Shown: piece after piece, positions 1 to 9,158 of the stretch
How positions within the stretch are numbered: the stretch's first letter is position 1
Layout of the letters: the number at the start of each line of letters is the position of its first letter
Source of the DNA: Mitsuokella multacida DSM 20544
GTDB taxonomy: Bacteria; Bacillota; Negativicutes; Selenomonadales; Selenomonadaceae
Direction of reading: 5' to 3'
Assembly: GCF_000155955.1 (NCBI RefSeq)
Contig: NZ_GG697142.2
Coordinates: forward strand, 95,646-159,645
Length of the DNA: 64,000 bases
Made by a program: the position numbers and the translations under genes
Notes under the pieces: model-generated
The model's database searches: none
The model's input: only the letters and a program-made list of their open reading frames with translations
Told to the model about the DNA's origin: nothing

Positions 1-1
1 C

Positions 2-1039
2 CGGCGCCTGCTCGTGCTGCAGACGAGCCTGCCACAGGAAGAATTGCGTCTCTTCCTGTTCATCAGCCGGACGACAGAGGACGAGATCGATGGACTCGTC
101 CAGAAGGTGAAGCCAGTGCGGCTGGCACTCTCGTATTTCCTGCGCAGCCAGATCGACCTCGGTCAGGAGGTCCGGCGCGTGACCGACCAGATCCTCACGA
201 AGGCGTTTGCCAGTACCCAGTACCGCCTCGAGGACCTGCTGCACCAGAACGGCATCGACCTCGATGCAGCCCAGACGTATCGCGTGATGCTGGTGGACTT
301 CGAAGACCAGTCCATCTCGGATATGGAGGTGGACTTCACGGGCAGCCTACTGCAGCTCGCGCATCGCTACGCTGATGCCATCCTATGTCCACTGACGTGG
401 CAGGGCAGGGGCCTCGTGATCATGCCGGACGTGGACAGCAATCTCGAGCCGGCCCTGCGCGATCACACGGCGGGCATGCAGCAGATGCTGCAGGACTGGC
501 AGCAGGACTTCTCCAAGCGCCATCAGGTACAGGTCGACTGCGGCCTCGGCAGCGTGCACAAGCTGCCTGAACTCCAGCGGAGCTATCAGGAGGCGCGCAT
601 GACGCTGTCCTACGGCAGGACGAAGCACGAGCGCGGCTTTTTCCGCTATTACGAGGACTGCGGCATCCTCAGCAATATCTTTGCTGGCGGCGTGGAGTCG
701 GCCTTCGCGTTCTGCCGCTCAGCGCTCGGGCGCCTGCTCGAATACGACGGTGAGAACGAAGGCGACCTCCTGGCGACGCTCAAGCTGCTGCTGGAGACGA
801 ATTTCAACTACTCGGCGACGGCGGCAGAGCTCTTCGTCCACGCCAATACGGTGCGCTACCGCAGCGATAAGATCGAGCAGCTGCTCATGCGCGACCTCAG
901 TGACCCCGATGTGCGCTTCAACCTCTATGCGGCCGTGCGCGTGCAGGAGATCCTCGTCGACATGCACATCCTGCCGGACGGCTATGTCGGCAAGGTGCAC
1001 GAGAAGGTGCACGGCAGCGAGGCCGCTGTGAACCATTGA
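2..1039 (+). CDS. PucR/CdaR-type transcriptional regulator, 3' part
   Basis: The reading frame is open to the left edge, so the true start lies outside the window; the first GTG inside is not trusted. The last ~70 residues carry the PucR C-terminal helix-turn-helix pattern (LLETNFNYSATAAELFVHANTVRYRSDKIEQLL), and the middle resembles the degenerate GGDEF-like domain that precedes it in PucR/CdaR regulators (LGSVHKLPELQRSYQEARMTLSY). Such proteins control purine, sugar-acid or amino-acid catabolism; the ligand cannot be told without the N-terminus. A 134-base gap with its own promoter separates it from holB, so it is probably not in that operon. Confidence 0.75.
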   Translation, partial: RRLLVLQTSLPQEELRLFLFISRTTEDEIDGLVQKVKPVRLALSYFLRSQIDLGQEVRRVTDQILTKAFASTQYRLEDLLHQNGIDLDAAQTYRVMLVDFEDQSISDMEVDFTGSLLQLAHRYADAILCPLTWQGRGLVIMPDVDSNLEPALRDHTAGMQQMLQDWQQDFSKRHQVQVDCGLGSVHKLPELQRSYQEARMTLSYGRTKHERGFFRYYEDCGILSNIFAGGVESAFAFCRSALGRLLEYDGENEGDLLATLKLLLETNFNYSATAAELFVHANTVRYRSDKIEQLLMRDLSDPDVRFNLYAAVRVQEILVDMHILPDGYVGKVHEKVHGSEAAVNH

Positions 1040-1088
1040 GCCATGTCGGTTGAGACACGCCGGCATGCGGTCTTTTTGCGGGGTGCCA

Positions 1089-1117
1089 TTGCGAAAAAAC
1101 CGGTACGACGATATAAT
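1089..1117 (+). promoter_or_regulatory. sigma-70 type promoter before holB
   Basis: TTGCGA at 1089-1094 and TATAAT at 1112-1117 are 17 bases apart. It lies 56 bases before the holB start and would drive holB-ricT-trmN6-rsmI. Confidence 0.7.
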
Positions 1118-1172
1118 GAAATGAATACCCTGACGGACTTCATCGGGGGCATGGAAGGGGCAGGCAATCGGG

Positions 1173-2177
1173 ATGGAACTGCGATGGGATACGATTTCAG
1201 GTCATGAGAAGCAGAAGGAGGCGCTGCGTACGATGCTGCGCGAGGGCCGTCTGCCGCATGCTCTGCTCTTCACAGGGCCGGATGGCATCGGCAAGCGCAT
1301 GGTCGGCCGCGTGCTCGCCGCGGCCATCCTCTGCGATGCGGAGGACGGCCCCTGCGGGCACTGCGAGTCGTGCCGCGCGATGCAGCTCGGCTCGCATCCG
1401 GACTACCTCGAGGTCGTGCCTGAGCAGAACGGCAAGTCGGCTGCGCAGATCCGCATCGAGGCCATCCGCTCGATGCAGACGCAGGTCTCGCGCTATCCGG
1501 TGCTCGCGAAGCGGCGCACCGTGCTCATCGACGATGCCGACCGCATGAATGAGGCGGCGCAGAACAGCCTCTTGAAGACGCTCGAGGAGCCGGAAGGTCC
1601 TGTGACCTTCATCCTCGTCACGAGCGCACGCAGCGCCCTGCTCGACACGATCTTGTCGCGCTGCATGCCCGTGGCCTTCGGCATGCTCTCGCCGCAGGAG
1701 ATGCGCTCTGTGCTGCTCCAGCACGATGTGCCGGAGGCGGAGGCCGCGGAGCTTGCCGCTCTGTCGGACGGCAGCCTCGGCCGGGCGCTCCTGCTCCACG
1801 AACACGAGGGCCTGCACCTGCGCGATGAGGCGCTCGACTTTTTGGCGCAGCTGCCGTCGTTTGACATGGAGCGCGTCTGGTCACTCGCCGCGGATATGGG
1901 TGCGCGCGACCGCGAATCACTGCGCGAGTATTTCCTGTACCTCAACATGCTGCTGCGCGACCTGCTCGTGCTGGCGGAGGATGGCGGCAGCCCCTTGCTC
2001 TACCACGGGGACATCCGCGCGAAGCTCTTAGCACTCCTGCCGACGTATCCGGAGGGCCGCGTCTTCGCGCTCTTAGCCGAGGTCCGTGAGGTGCAGCGCC
2101 GCCTGCAGGCCAATGTCAATCTTCGCCTTCTGATGGAAGGCTTCTTGATCCGTGCGCGCGATTGCGTGATAGCGTGA
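1173..2177 (+). CDS. holB: DNA polymerase III delta' subunit
   Basis: Clamp-loader subunit delta', 334 aa, the usual length. It acts at the replication fork in the complex that opens the sliding clamp. Residues 35-41 form a P-loop (GPDGIGK). Cys54, 61, 64 and 67 give the zinc-binding module of clamp-loader ATPases, and LIDDADRMN with QNSLLKTLEEP are the conserved AAA+ segments. The start ATG has a GGAAGGGG upstream. It is the first gene of a four-gene group and ricT follows after 34 bases; the holB-ricT-trmN6-rsmI order is a common Firmicute arrangement (known pattern). Confidence 0.95.
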   Translation: MELRWDTISGHEKQKEALRTMLREGRLPHALLFTGPDGIGKRMVGRVLAAAILCDAEDGPCGHCESCRAMQLGSHPDYLEVVPEQNGKSAAQIRIEAIRSMQTQVSRYPVLAKRRTVLIDDADRMNEAAQNSLLKTLEEPEGPVTFILVTSARSALLDTILSRCMPVAFGMLSPQEMRSVLLQHDVPEAEAAELAALSDGSLGRALLLHEHEGLHLRDEALDFLAQLPSFDMERVWSLAADMGARDRESLREYFLYLNMLLRDLLVLAEDGGSPLLYHGDIRAKLLALLPTYPEGRVFALLAEVREVQRRLQANVNLRLLMEGFLIRARDCVIA

Positions 2178-2211
2178 AGCGCGCGTGTTGATATATACTA
2201 GGAGGAACAAT

Positions 2212-3372
2212 TTGGAGACAATCATCGGAGTCCGCTTCAAGACAGCGGGCAAGATCTATCATTTCAGCCCGGGGCAGCTCACGATTGCCAGGGGACAGCA
2301 CGTCATCGTCGAGACCGCCCGCGGCATGGAATGCGGGCGCGTGGTCACGGGACCGGAGGAAGTCGAGCTCGCGCCGGATGCGCAGCCTCTAAAGGTCATC
2401 CAGCGCATCGCCAACGAGCACGACATGCAGCGCGTCGAGGACAACCGCAAGCATGAGAAAGAGGCGCGCGTCATCTGCAAGAAGAAGATCCGCGAGCACA
2501 AGCTGCCCATGAAGCTCGTCGACGTCGAGTACACCTTTGACCTCAACAAGATCATCTTCTACTTCACTGCAGACGGCCGCATCGACTTCCGCGACCTCGT
2601 CAAGGACCTCGCCTCCGTTTTCCGCACGCGCATCGAGCTGCGCCAGATCGGCGTGCGCGATGAGGCCAAGATGATGGGCGGCATCGGCTGCTGTGGCCGG
2701 CCGCTCTGCTGTGCGACATTCCTCGGGGACTTCGAGCCCGTGTCGATCCGCATGGCCAAGGAACAGAACCTCTCGCTGAACCCGACAAAGATCTCGGGGA
2801 TCTGCGGCCGCCTCATGTGCTGCCTCAAGTACGAGAGCGACTGCTACTGCGGCGAGTGCCCGAAGAAGCAGAAGCGGGTCCAGCCGCCGCAGCAGGGCGG
2901 CCGCGTCGTCACGGTGGACGGCGAGGGCAAGGTCATCTCGCTCAACCAGCAGCGCCGCACGGCGACCATCCTGCTCGACAACAGCCGCACGGTCGTCGCC
3001 GCGTGGGAAGATGTCATCGAGCAGGAGATTGAGGTCGAGGAAGGTGAAGGCAAGGCGCCTGAGAAGCAGGAGCCTGATGCCAAGCCGCGCGAATCGCGCG
3101 AGGAGCGCCGTCCGAGACGCGAGCGCAGAGAACGCCGCCCGCACGAGGGCCGCGAGCGCAGTGTCCGCAGCAGCGGGAACGGGAATGGCAACGGGAGCGC
3201 AGCGCAGGGCGCAGAGCACGGCACGCGCAGCCGCCGCAGCCGCCGTCCGCGCGATAACCGCAGCGGCGAACGCCAGAGCCGGCCGCATAATGCGCGCCGG
3301 CCGAAGGCACCGCGCGAGAAGCGCGAGGGCGGTCAGCCGAAGGATGCGGGCCGCCAGGACCAGCCGTCATGA
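2212..3372 (+). CDS. ricT: RicT/YaaT-type PSP1-domain protein with arginine-rich tail
   Basis: PSP1-domain protein, 386 aa. In Bacillus it is part of the RicAFT Fe-S complex that supports RNase Y processing of mRNA; here that role is by family. The start chosen is TTG 2212, six bases after AGGAGG at 2200-2205; an upstream GTG at 2185 in the same frame has no such site. The cysteine-rich core (GGIGCCGRPLCC, then SGICGRLMCCLKYE and CYCGECPKKQ) holds the conserved cluster cysteines. The last ~115 residues are a low-complexity Arg/Pro/Glu tail (RRPRRERRERR, RSRRSRRPRDNRS) beyond the ~275 aa usual for Bacillus RicT. It overlaps trmN6 by four bases. Confidence 0.93.
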   Translation: METIIGVRFKTAGKIYHFSPGQLTIARGQHVIVETARGMECGRVVTGPEEVELAPDAQPLKVIQRIANEHDMQRVEDNRKHEKEARVICKKKIREHKLPMKLVDVEYTFDLNKIIFYFTADGRIDFRDLVKDLASVFRTRIELRQIGVRDEAKMMGGIGCCGRPLCCATFLGDFEPVSIRMAKEQNLSLNPTKISGICGRLMCCLKYESDCYCGECPKKQKRVQPPQQGGRVVTVDGEGKVISLNQQRRTATILLDNSRTVVAAWEDVIEQEIEVEEGEGKAPEKQEPDAKPRESREERRPRRERRERRPHEGRERSVRSSGNGNGNGSAAQGAEHGTRSRRSRRPRDNRSGERQSRPHNARRPKAPREKREGGQPKDAGRQDQPS

Positions 3373-4127
3373 GAGAAGTCGCGCTCGGCGAGCACGAGCG
3401 GCTCGATGACCTTATGAGGAGTGGCCGCAAGATCATCCAGAATACGAGGGAGTTCTGTTTCTCGCTCGATGCGGTCCTTCTGGCCCACTTCCCGCGCTAC
3501 CGCTCGCGGCAGCGCGTGCTGGAGCTCGGCACGGGCACGGGGGTCATCCCGCTGCTCATAGCGGATGAAGTCGCGCACGTCGAGGCAGTGGAAATAAGTC
3601 CCGTCATGGCTGAGCTCGCCGCGCGCAATGTCCATATGAATGAGCTGGAAGAGAAGATCGCCGTCAAAGAGGGCGATTACCGGGCCATCCGCTCGCTCTA
3701 CCCGGCGGAGTCATTCGACGTCGTGCTGGCCAACCCGCCGTACCGCCCTGTGGCACACGGCCAGGTCAACAAGATGAGCGGCGTCGCGCGCGCACGCCAT
3801 GAGTTCACAGCAACCCTTACAGACGTCGTCTGCGCGGCGCGCTACGCGCTGAAGTTCGGCGGCCGCTTTGCGATGGTTCACCTGCCGGAACGGCTCGGCG
3901 AGATCATCGTCGCGATGCACGAGCACCAGATGGAGCCCAAGCGGCTGCGCATGGTGCAGCCGAAGGCGGACAAGGCGCCGAACATGATGCTCATCGAGGC
4001 CGTCGTCGGCGCAGCGCCGGGCGGCCTCAAGGTCATGCCGCCTCTCATCGTGCATCGGGAGGACGGCAGCTACACGGAGGAGATCCTGGCCATCTACGGC
4101 ATGCAGGATGCAGGAGAAGAGACATGA
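3369..4127 (+). CDS. trmN6: tRNA1(Val) adenine-N6 methyltransferase family protein
   Basis: SAM-dependent methyltransferase, 252 aa. It shows the Rossmann motif I (VLELGTGTGVIPLLI, about residues 50-64) and the NPPY catalytic motif of N6-adenine methyltransferases (VLANPPYRP, about residue 121). YfiC/TrmN6 enzymes methylate A37 of tRNA1(Val); the exact target here is by family only. The start overlaps the ricT stop (ATGA) and its own end overlaps rsmI the same way, so the three genes are translationally coupled. Confidence 0.88.
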   Translation: MREVALGEHERLDDLMRSGRKIIQNTREFCFSLDAVLLAHFPRYRSRQRVLELGTGTGVIPLLIADEVAHVEAVEISPVMAELAARNVHMNELEEKIAVKEGDYRAIRSLYPAESFDVVLANPPYRPVAHGQVNKMSGVARARHEFTATLTDVVCAARYALKFGGRFAMVHLPERLGEIIVAMHEHQMEPKRLRMVQPKADKAPNMMLIEAVVGAAPGGLKVMPPLIVHREDGSYTEEILAIYGMQDAGEET

Positions 4128-4996
4128 AGCAACAAGAAGATGAGAAGAGAACGGATGCCGCAGGCACGCTCTACCTCTGCGCGACGCCAATCGGCAATCT
4201 CGAGGACATGACGTACCGCGCGGTGCGCATGCTCGGCGAGGTGGAGCTCATTGCGGCGGAGGATACGCGCCACACGCGTCAGCTCCTCACGCACTTCGAC
4301 ATCCACACAAAGCTCACGAGCTACCACGAGCACAATAAATTCACGAAAGGGCCGGAGCTCATCGAATGGCTGCTGCAGGGCCACGACCTCATCTGCGTCA
4401 GCGATGCGGGACTGCCGGGCATCTGCGACCCGGGCAGCCACCTCGCCATGCTCGCCATCGAGGCGGGCATCCGCGTCTCGCCGCTGCCGGGCTGCAATGC
4501 AGGGCTCTCGGCCCTGATCTGCTCCGGTCTCGACACGACGCGCTTCACCTTTGTCGGCTTCCTGCCCAAGACGGCCAAGAAGCAGAAAGAAGTCCTCGAG
4601 GAGGTCAAGGGCCATCGCGAGACCCTGATCTTCTACGAGGCACCGCATCACCTGCGCGCGACTCTGCGCCAGCTCGCTGAGGTACTAGGCGGCGGGCGCC
4701 GCGCCGCCTTCGGCCGCGAGCTCACGAAGCGCTATGAGGAGTTCCGCCGTGGCACGCTGCAGGAGCTCTGCTCGTACTATGAGGAGCAGGAGCCGCGCGG
4801 CGAGTACGTGCTGATCGTCGAGGGCTTCTCGGGCGAACAGGCGCCGGAAGAGGAGACGGTGAAAGACCCCGTCGTGCTCTGCCATGCACTCATGGAGAGC
4901 GGGCTCAGCAAGAAGGACGCGATGCGCGAGGCGGCCAAGCGGCTCGGCATCGCGCGCCGTGATGTCTACAATGCCTTGCTGCAGGCGGACTCATGA
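4124..4996 (+). CDS. rsmI: 16S rRNA (cytidine-1402-2'-O)-methyltransferase
   Basis: RsmI, 290 aa, normal length. It methylates the 2'-O of C1402 in the decoding centre of 16S rRNA with SAM. Conserved tetrapyrrole-methylase fold segments are visible: LYLCATPIGNLEDMTYRAV, AAEDTRHTRQLL, ISDAGLPGICDPG-like (VSDAGLPGICDPGSHL) and FVGFLPK. It is the last gene of the group and a strong terminator follows 24 bases later. Confidence 0.96.
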   Translation: MKQQEDEKRTDAAGTLYLCATPIGNLEDMTYRAVRMLGEVELIAAEDTRHTRQLLTHFDIHTKLTSYHEHNKFTKGPELIEWLLQGHDLICVSDAGLPGICDPGSHLAMLAIEAGIRVSPLPGCNAGLSALICSGLDTTRFTFVGFLPKTAKKQKEVLEEVKGHRETLIFYEAPHHLRATLRQLAEVLGGGRRAAFGRELTKRYEEFRRGTLQELCSYYEEQEPRGEYVLIVEGFSGEQAPEEETVKDPVVLCHALMESGLSKKDAMREAAKRLGIARRDVYNALLQADS

Positions 4997-5020
4997 GCAC
5001 AATAGAAATCAGTTATAGAG

Positions 5021-5046
5021 GACCAGGCTTCTGCCTGGTCTTTTTT
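5021..5046 (+). terminator. intrinsic terminator after rsmI
   Basis: GACCAGGC and GCCTGGTC form a perfect 8-bp stem around TTCT, followed by six T. It closes the holB-rsmI group. Confidence 0.92.
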
Positions 5047-5066
5047 ATGCCATAGAAACAATTCCA

Positions 5067-5078
5067 GAAAACGTTTAC
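5067..5078 (+). promoter_or_regulatory. LacI-family operator, upstream copy
   Basis: GAAAACGTTTAC is a near-palindrome centred on CG, the form bound by LacI/GalR-family repressors. It sits just upstream of the gal -35. The same 12 bases recur at 5187-5198. GalR encoded at the end of this operon is the likely binder (inference). Confidence 0.6.
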
Positions 5079-5086
5079 AATAATAC

Positions 5087-5115
5087 TTGACAATACAAGA
5101 CGGAAGCGGTAAACT
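5087..5115 (+). promoter_or_regulatory. gal operon promoter
   Basis: A perfect TTGACA at 5087-5092 and TAAACT at 5110-5115, spaced by 17 bases. The transcript would start near 5122, giving a leader of about 180 bases before galK. Confidence 0.8.
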
Positions 5116-5129
5116 AGAGACAACAAGAA

Positions 5130-5175
5130 AAAAGAAGGTGCAAATCGGTAAATAATCGGGTTTGCACCCTCTTTT
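5130..5175 (+). promoter_or_regulatory. leader hairpin upstream of galK
   Basis: The 5' arm AAAAGAAGGTGCAAA and the 3' arm TTTGCACCCTCTTTT pair over about 14 bp with one mismatch around a 16-base loop. The A-rich start and T-rich end resemble a weak terminator, so it may attenuate the gal mRNA. The remaining leader (5176-5299) holds two operators and no gene. Confidence 0.45.
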
Positions 5176-5186
5176 AGGGGCTATAA

Positions 5187-5198
5187 GAAAACGTTTAC
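5187..5198 (+). promoter_or_regulatory. LacI-family operator, downstream copy
   Basis: This is a second exact copy of GAAAACGTTTAC, 120 bp centre to centre from the first. It lies inside the transcribed leader, where a repressor could block elongation or form a loop with the first site. Confidence 0.6.
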
Positions 5199-5215
5199 CG
5201 TGCTGTGTTGACCCG

Positions 5216-5227
5216 GTAAGCGCTTGT
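5216..5227 (+). promoter_or_regulatory. cre-like / LacI-type operator
   Basis: GTAAGCGCTTGT has the central AAGCGCTT of catabolite-responsive elements and differs from the two GAAAACGTTTAC sites. It could bind CcpA or GalR. Which one cannot be told from sequence. Confidence 0.45.
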
Positions 5228-5299
5228 ATCCAAAGCAACGAGCCGTCCAATCGGGACGCAAGGCGATGTAGGGTTACAGAAAAGATGGAGGGTTACAAA

Positions 5300-6475
5300 A
5301 TGGAAATCTTAGCGACGATGAAACAGGAATTCACGAAACAGTTCGGTGGCCAGGCTGAGCGCAGCTACTTCTCCCCGGGCCGTGTCAACCTGATCGGCGA
5401 GCATACGGATTACAACGGCGGCCACGTCTTCCCGTGCGCAATCTCGCTCGGCACGTACGCTGTCGTTGCAGACCGCAAGGACATGACGACGCGCATCTAT
5501 TCGATGAACCTCGCAGACAAGGGCATCATCGAATTCCCGATGACGGGCCTTTCCTACGACGCTGCCAAGGATTGGGCGAACTATCCGATGGGCGTCGTCG
5601 ATGTCTTCGAGAAGGCCGGCCATAAGGCCACGCACGGCTTCGACATCCTGATCTACGGCACGCTGCCGGCGGGCGCTGGTCTTTCCTCTTCGGCTTCTCT
5701 GGAGGTCCTGACGTCGGTCATCCTCAATGAAGCATTCGGCTTTGGCCTCGACATGATCGAGATGGTCAAGCTCTCGCAGAAAGCCGAGAACCAGTTCGTC
5801 GGCGTCAACTGCGGCATCATGGACCAGTTCGCTGTCGGCATGGGCAAGAAGGACTGCGCCATCCTGCTCGACTGCAATACGCTCGCTTATCGCTACAGCA
5901 AGATCGCGCTCGAAGATGCGAGCATCGTCATCACGAATACGAACAAGCCGCACAGCCTCGCATCCTCGGCCTACAACGTCCGCCGCGCACAGTGCGAGCA
6001 TGCGCTCAATGAGCTCAAGGAAGTCAAGCCGGGCCTCAAGGCTCTCGGCGAGCTCGGCAACGATGAGTTCAACCAGATCGCCGGTCATATCGAGGAAGTC
6101 CTCGAGCGTCACCGCGCACGCCACGCTGTCTACGAGAACAACCGCACGCTCGACGCTGTCAAGGCTCTCGAGAACAACGATGTGAAGGAGTTCGGCCGCC
6201 TGATGAACGAGTCGCACTTCTCGCTGCGCGACGACTACGAAGTGACGGGCAAGGAGCTCGACACGCTCGCAGAGATCGCATGGCAGCAGGACGGTGTCAT
6301 CGGTTCGCGCATGACGGGCGCGGGCTTCGGCGGCTCCACGGTCAGCCTCGTCAAGAACGACGCAATCGAAGCCTTCAAGAAGAACGTCGGCGAGCAGTAC
6401 ACGAAGAAGATCGGCTATGCACCGAGCTTTGTCGTGGCCAGCATCTCGGACGGCACGCATCGCATTGAAGAGTGA
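5300..6475 (+). CDS. galK: galactokinase
   Basis: Phosphorylates galactose to galactose-1-phosphate with ATP, the first Leloir step. From ATG 5300, seven bases after GGAGGG, it is 391 aa, typical for GalK; the frame stays open upstream to 5162 but that part is leader, not protein-like. GHMP-kinase motifs are all present: GRVNLIGEHTDYN (27-39), PAGAGLSSSAS (123-133, ATP binding) and GSRMTGAGFGGS near the C-terminus. It is the first gene of galK-galE-galT-galR. Confidence 0.97.
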   Translation: MEILATMKQEFTKQFGGQAERSYFSPGRVNLIGEHTDYNGGHVFPCAISLGTYAVVADRKDMTTRIYSMNLADKGIIEFPMTGLSYDAAKDWANYPMGVVDVFEKAGHKATHGFDILIYGTLPAGAGLSSSASLEVLTSVILNEAFGFGLDMIEMVKLSQKAENQFVGVNCGIMDQFAVGMGKKDCAILLDCNTLAYRYSKIALEDASIVITNTNKPHSLASSAYNVRRAQCEHALNELKEVKPGLKALGELGNDEFNQIAGHIEEVLERHRARHAVYENNRTLDAVKALENNDVKEFGRLMNESHFSLRDDYEVTGKELDTLAEIAWQQDGVIGSRMTGAGFGGSTVSLVKNDAIEAFKKNVGEQYTKKIGYAPSFVVASISDGTHRIEE

Positions 6476-6570
6476 TGCAGGCAAGGTTGGTTTAACAAGA
6501 AGTTAACATCTCAGTCAGATTTCCAGGTGCAATCTGTTGTATCATGAAAGAAAAAAGGAGAAGATTACAT

Positions 6571-7560
6571 ATGTCTATTCTGGTTTGTGGCGGCGCTGGC
6601 TATATCGGTTCTCATGCAGTCCATCAGCTCGTGGAGAAGGGCGAAGATGTCGTCATCGTCGACAATCTGCAGACGGGTCACCGCGATGCCCTGAATCCGA
6701 AAGCGAAGTTCTATGAGGGCGATATCCGCGATGCGGCCATTCTCGACAAGATTTTCACGGAGAACGACATCGAGGCCGTCATTCACTTTGCGGCGAACTC
6801 CCTCGTCGGCGAGAGCGTCCAGAAACCCTTGAAGTATTTCAACAACAACGTCTACGGCATGCAGGTGCTGCTCGAGTCGATGGTGCGCAACCACGTCGAC
6901 AAGATTGTCTTCTCGTCGACGGCTGCTGTCTATGGCGAGCCGAAGCGCGTGCCGATCATGGAAGACGACCCGACGGAGCCGACGAACCCGTACGGCGAGT
7001 CGAAGCGCACGATGGAGAAGATGATGAAGTGGGTCAGCCGCGCTGACGGCATCCGCTACGTCTCGCTGCGCTACTTCAATGCAGCCGGCGCACTCGACGA
7101 TGGCTCCATCGGCGAGGACCACAACCCGGAGACGCACCTCATTCCGCTGATCCTGCAGGTTCCGCTCGGCAAGCGCGACCACATCACGGTGTTCGGCGAT
7201 GATTATCCGACGCCGGACGGCACGTGCCTGCGCGACTACATCCACGTCATCGACCTCGCCGACGCTCATGTGCTGGCACTCGAGTACCTGCGCAAGGGCG
7301 GCGAGAGCAACATCTTCAACCTCGGCAATGGCAAGGGCTTCTCGGTCAAAGAGATGATCGAGGCAGCTAAGAAGGCGACGGGCAAGGATATCAAGGTCGA
7401 GATGGGCGCACGCCGCGCTGGCGACCCGGCCCAGCTCATCGCATCTTCGGAGAAAGCCCGCAAGCTCCTCGGCTGGAAGCCGCGCTACACGAATGTCGAG
7501 CAGGTCATCGGCACGGCCTGGACCTGGCATCAGAAGCACCCGAACGGCTACGAGAAATAA
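6571..7560 (+). CDS. galE: UDP-glucose 4-epimerase
   Basis: Interconverts UDP-galactose and UDP-glucose, 329 aa. The NAD-binding GGAGYIGSH motif begins at residue 7. The short-chain dehydrogenase catalytic set is visible as STAAVYGEP and NPYGESKR (YxxxK). ATG 6571 is preferred over the in-frame ATG at 6544 because AAGGAG lies 10 bases before it and the protein then begins directly at the Rossmann strand. It follows galK after 95 bases. Confidence 0.97.
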   Translation: MSILVCGGAGYIGSHAVHQLVEKGEDVVIVDNLQTGHRDALNPKAKFYEGDIRDAAILDKIFTENDIEAVIHFAANSLVGESVQKPLKYFNNNVYGMQVLLESMVRNHVDKIVFSSTAAVYGEPKRVPIMEDDPTEPTNPYGESKRTMEKMMKWVSRADGIRYVSLRYFNAAGALDDGSIGEDHNPETHLIPLILQVPLGKRDHITVFGDDYPTPDGTCLRDYIHVIDLADAHVLALEYLRKGGESNIFNLGNGKGFSVKEMIEAAKKATGKDIKVEMGARRAGDPAQLIASSEKARKLLGWKPRYTNVEQVIGTAWTWHQKHPNGYEK

Positions 7561-7614
7561 GACAGCGGCTCTTCAGGAGCCGAGAGCCGAGAAAATCCGA
7601 AAGGAAGGAAAATC

Positions 7615-9120
7615 ATGTCCATCAATACGGAAATCAACCGCTTGTTGAATTTTGCCAAGCAGAACATGCTGATCAATGAGGACGACTACTACTATGCAGC
7701 CAACCGCCTGCTCGACGTCCTCAAGGTAGACGCATTCGAGCCGGAGTTCGTCGACGAGAAGCTGCCGACGGCGATGCCAATCCTCGAGAACATGCTCGAC
7801 TACGCCGCTGAGAAGGGGCTCATCGAGAACACGACGGAAAACCGCGATCTCTTCGACACGCGCATCATGGACTGCGTGATGCCGCGCCCGTCTGAGGTCG
7901 TGCGCCGCTTCCGCAGCGACTACGCTCGCAGCCCGAAGGCCGCGACGGACGAGTTCTACAAGATGAGCATCGCGTCGAACTACATCCGCAAGGACCGCAT
8001 CGACAAGAACATCATCTGGAAGACGGCGACGGAGTACGGTGACCTCGACATCACGATCAACCTCTCGAAGCCGGAGAAGGACCCGCGCGACATCGCCAAG
8101 GCAAAGCTCGCGCCGTCGTCTGGATACCCGAAATGCCTGCTCTGCCGCGAGAACGAAGGATATGCCGGCCATCCGGGTCATCCGGCGCGAGAGACGCATC
8201 GCCTGATCCCGCTGCGCCTCTCCGCACACCGCTGGTTCTTGCAGTATTCCCCTTACACGTATTATAATGAACATTGCATTGTCCTGAATCGCAAGCACGT
8301 GCCGATGAAGGTCTCGCGCAAGAGCTTCGAGAATCTCTTGGACTTCGTGACGATCTTCCCGCACTACTTCCTCGGCTCGAATGCAGACCTGCCGATTGTC
8401 GGCGGCTCCATCCTCTCGCACGACCACTACCAGGGCGGCCGCTACACCTTCGCGATGGCCAAGGCTCCAATCGAGAAGACGTACACCTTCCCGGGCTTTG
8501 AGAACATCAAGGTCGGCCGCGTCAAATGGCCGATGTCGACGATCCGCCTGCAGGGCGAGGACCGCGAAGAGCTGGCTGATCTCGCCGAGAAGATTCTCGG
8601 CGCATGGCGCAAGTACAGCGACCCGAGCGTTGAGATCCTCGCAGAGACGGACGGCACACCGCACAACACGATCACGCCAATCGCGCGCCGCCGCGGCAGC
8701 CTCTACGAGCTTGACCTCGTGCTGCGCAACAACCGCACGACGAAAGAGCATCCGCTCGGGCTCTTCCATCCGCATGCCGAAGTGCACCATATCAAGAAGG
8801 AGAACATCGGCCTCATCGAGGTCATGGGCCTCGCTGTGCTGCCAGCCCGCCTCAAGAAGGAGATGGCTCTCCTCGGCGCAGAGCTCGTCAAGGGTACGCC
8901 TGACATCTCGGGCATGCCGGAGATTGCCAGCCATGCAGACTGGTACAAGATGCTCCGCGAGAAGTATCCAGAGGTCTCGCAGGAGAATGTAGAAGGCATC
9001 CTCCAGGAAGAGATCGGTAAGGTATTCGAGATTGTTCTCACCCATGCTGGCGTCTACAAGCGTGACGCAAAGGGCATGGAAGCGTTTGATCGCTTTGTCG
9101 CAACTGCTGCTGAGGATTGA
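7615..9120 (+). CDS. galT: UDP-glucose--hexose-1-phosphate uridylyltransferase, Firmicute type
   Basis: Transfers UMP between UDP-glucose and galactose-1-phosphate. The 501-aa length and sequence fit the long GalT class of Firmicutes, not the ~350-aa E. coli type. CLLCRENEGYAGHPGHPARETHRLIP is the conserved cysteine/histidine region, and GGSILSHDHYQGG contains the active-site histidines. Its start has AAGGAAGG six bases upstream. It lies 54 bases after galE, and the gap holds a small GGCTC-TTCA-GAGCC hairpin. Confidence 0.95.
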   Translation: MSINTEINRLLNFAKQNMLINEDDYYYAANRLLDVLKVDAFEPEFVDEKLPTAMPILENMLDYAAEKGLIENTTENRDLFDTRIMDCVMPRPSEVVRRFRSDYARSPKAATDEFYKMSIASNYIRKDRIDKNIIWKTATEYGDLDITINLSKPEKDPRDIAKAKLAPSSGYPKCLLCRENEGYAGHPGHPARETHRLIPLRLSAHRWFLQYSPYTYYNEHCIVLNRKHVPMKVSRKSFENLLDFVTIFPHYFLGSNADLPIVGGSILSHDHYQGGRYTFAMAKAPIEKTYTFPGFENIKVGRVKWPMSTIRLQGEDREELADLAEKILGAWRKYSDPSVEILAETDGTPHNTITPIARRRGSLYELDLVLRNNRTTKEHPLGLFHPHAEVHHIKKENIGLIEVMGLAVLPARLKKEMALLGAELVKGTPDISGMPEIASHADWYKMLREKYPEVSQENVEGILQEEIGKVFEIVLTHAGVYKRDAKGMEAFDRFVATAAED

Positions 9121-9158
9121 GGACGAGTCTCCAGATCCAAAGAAAGCAGGGAACACCA

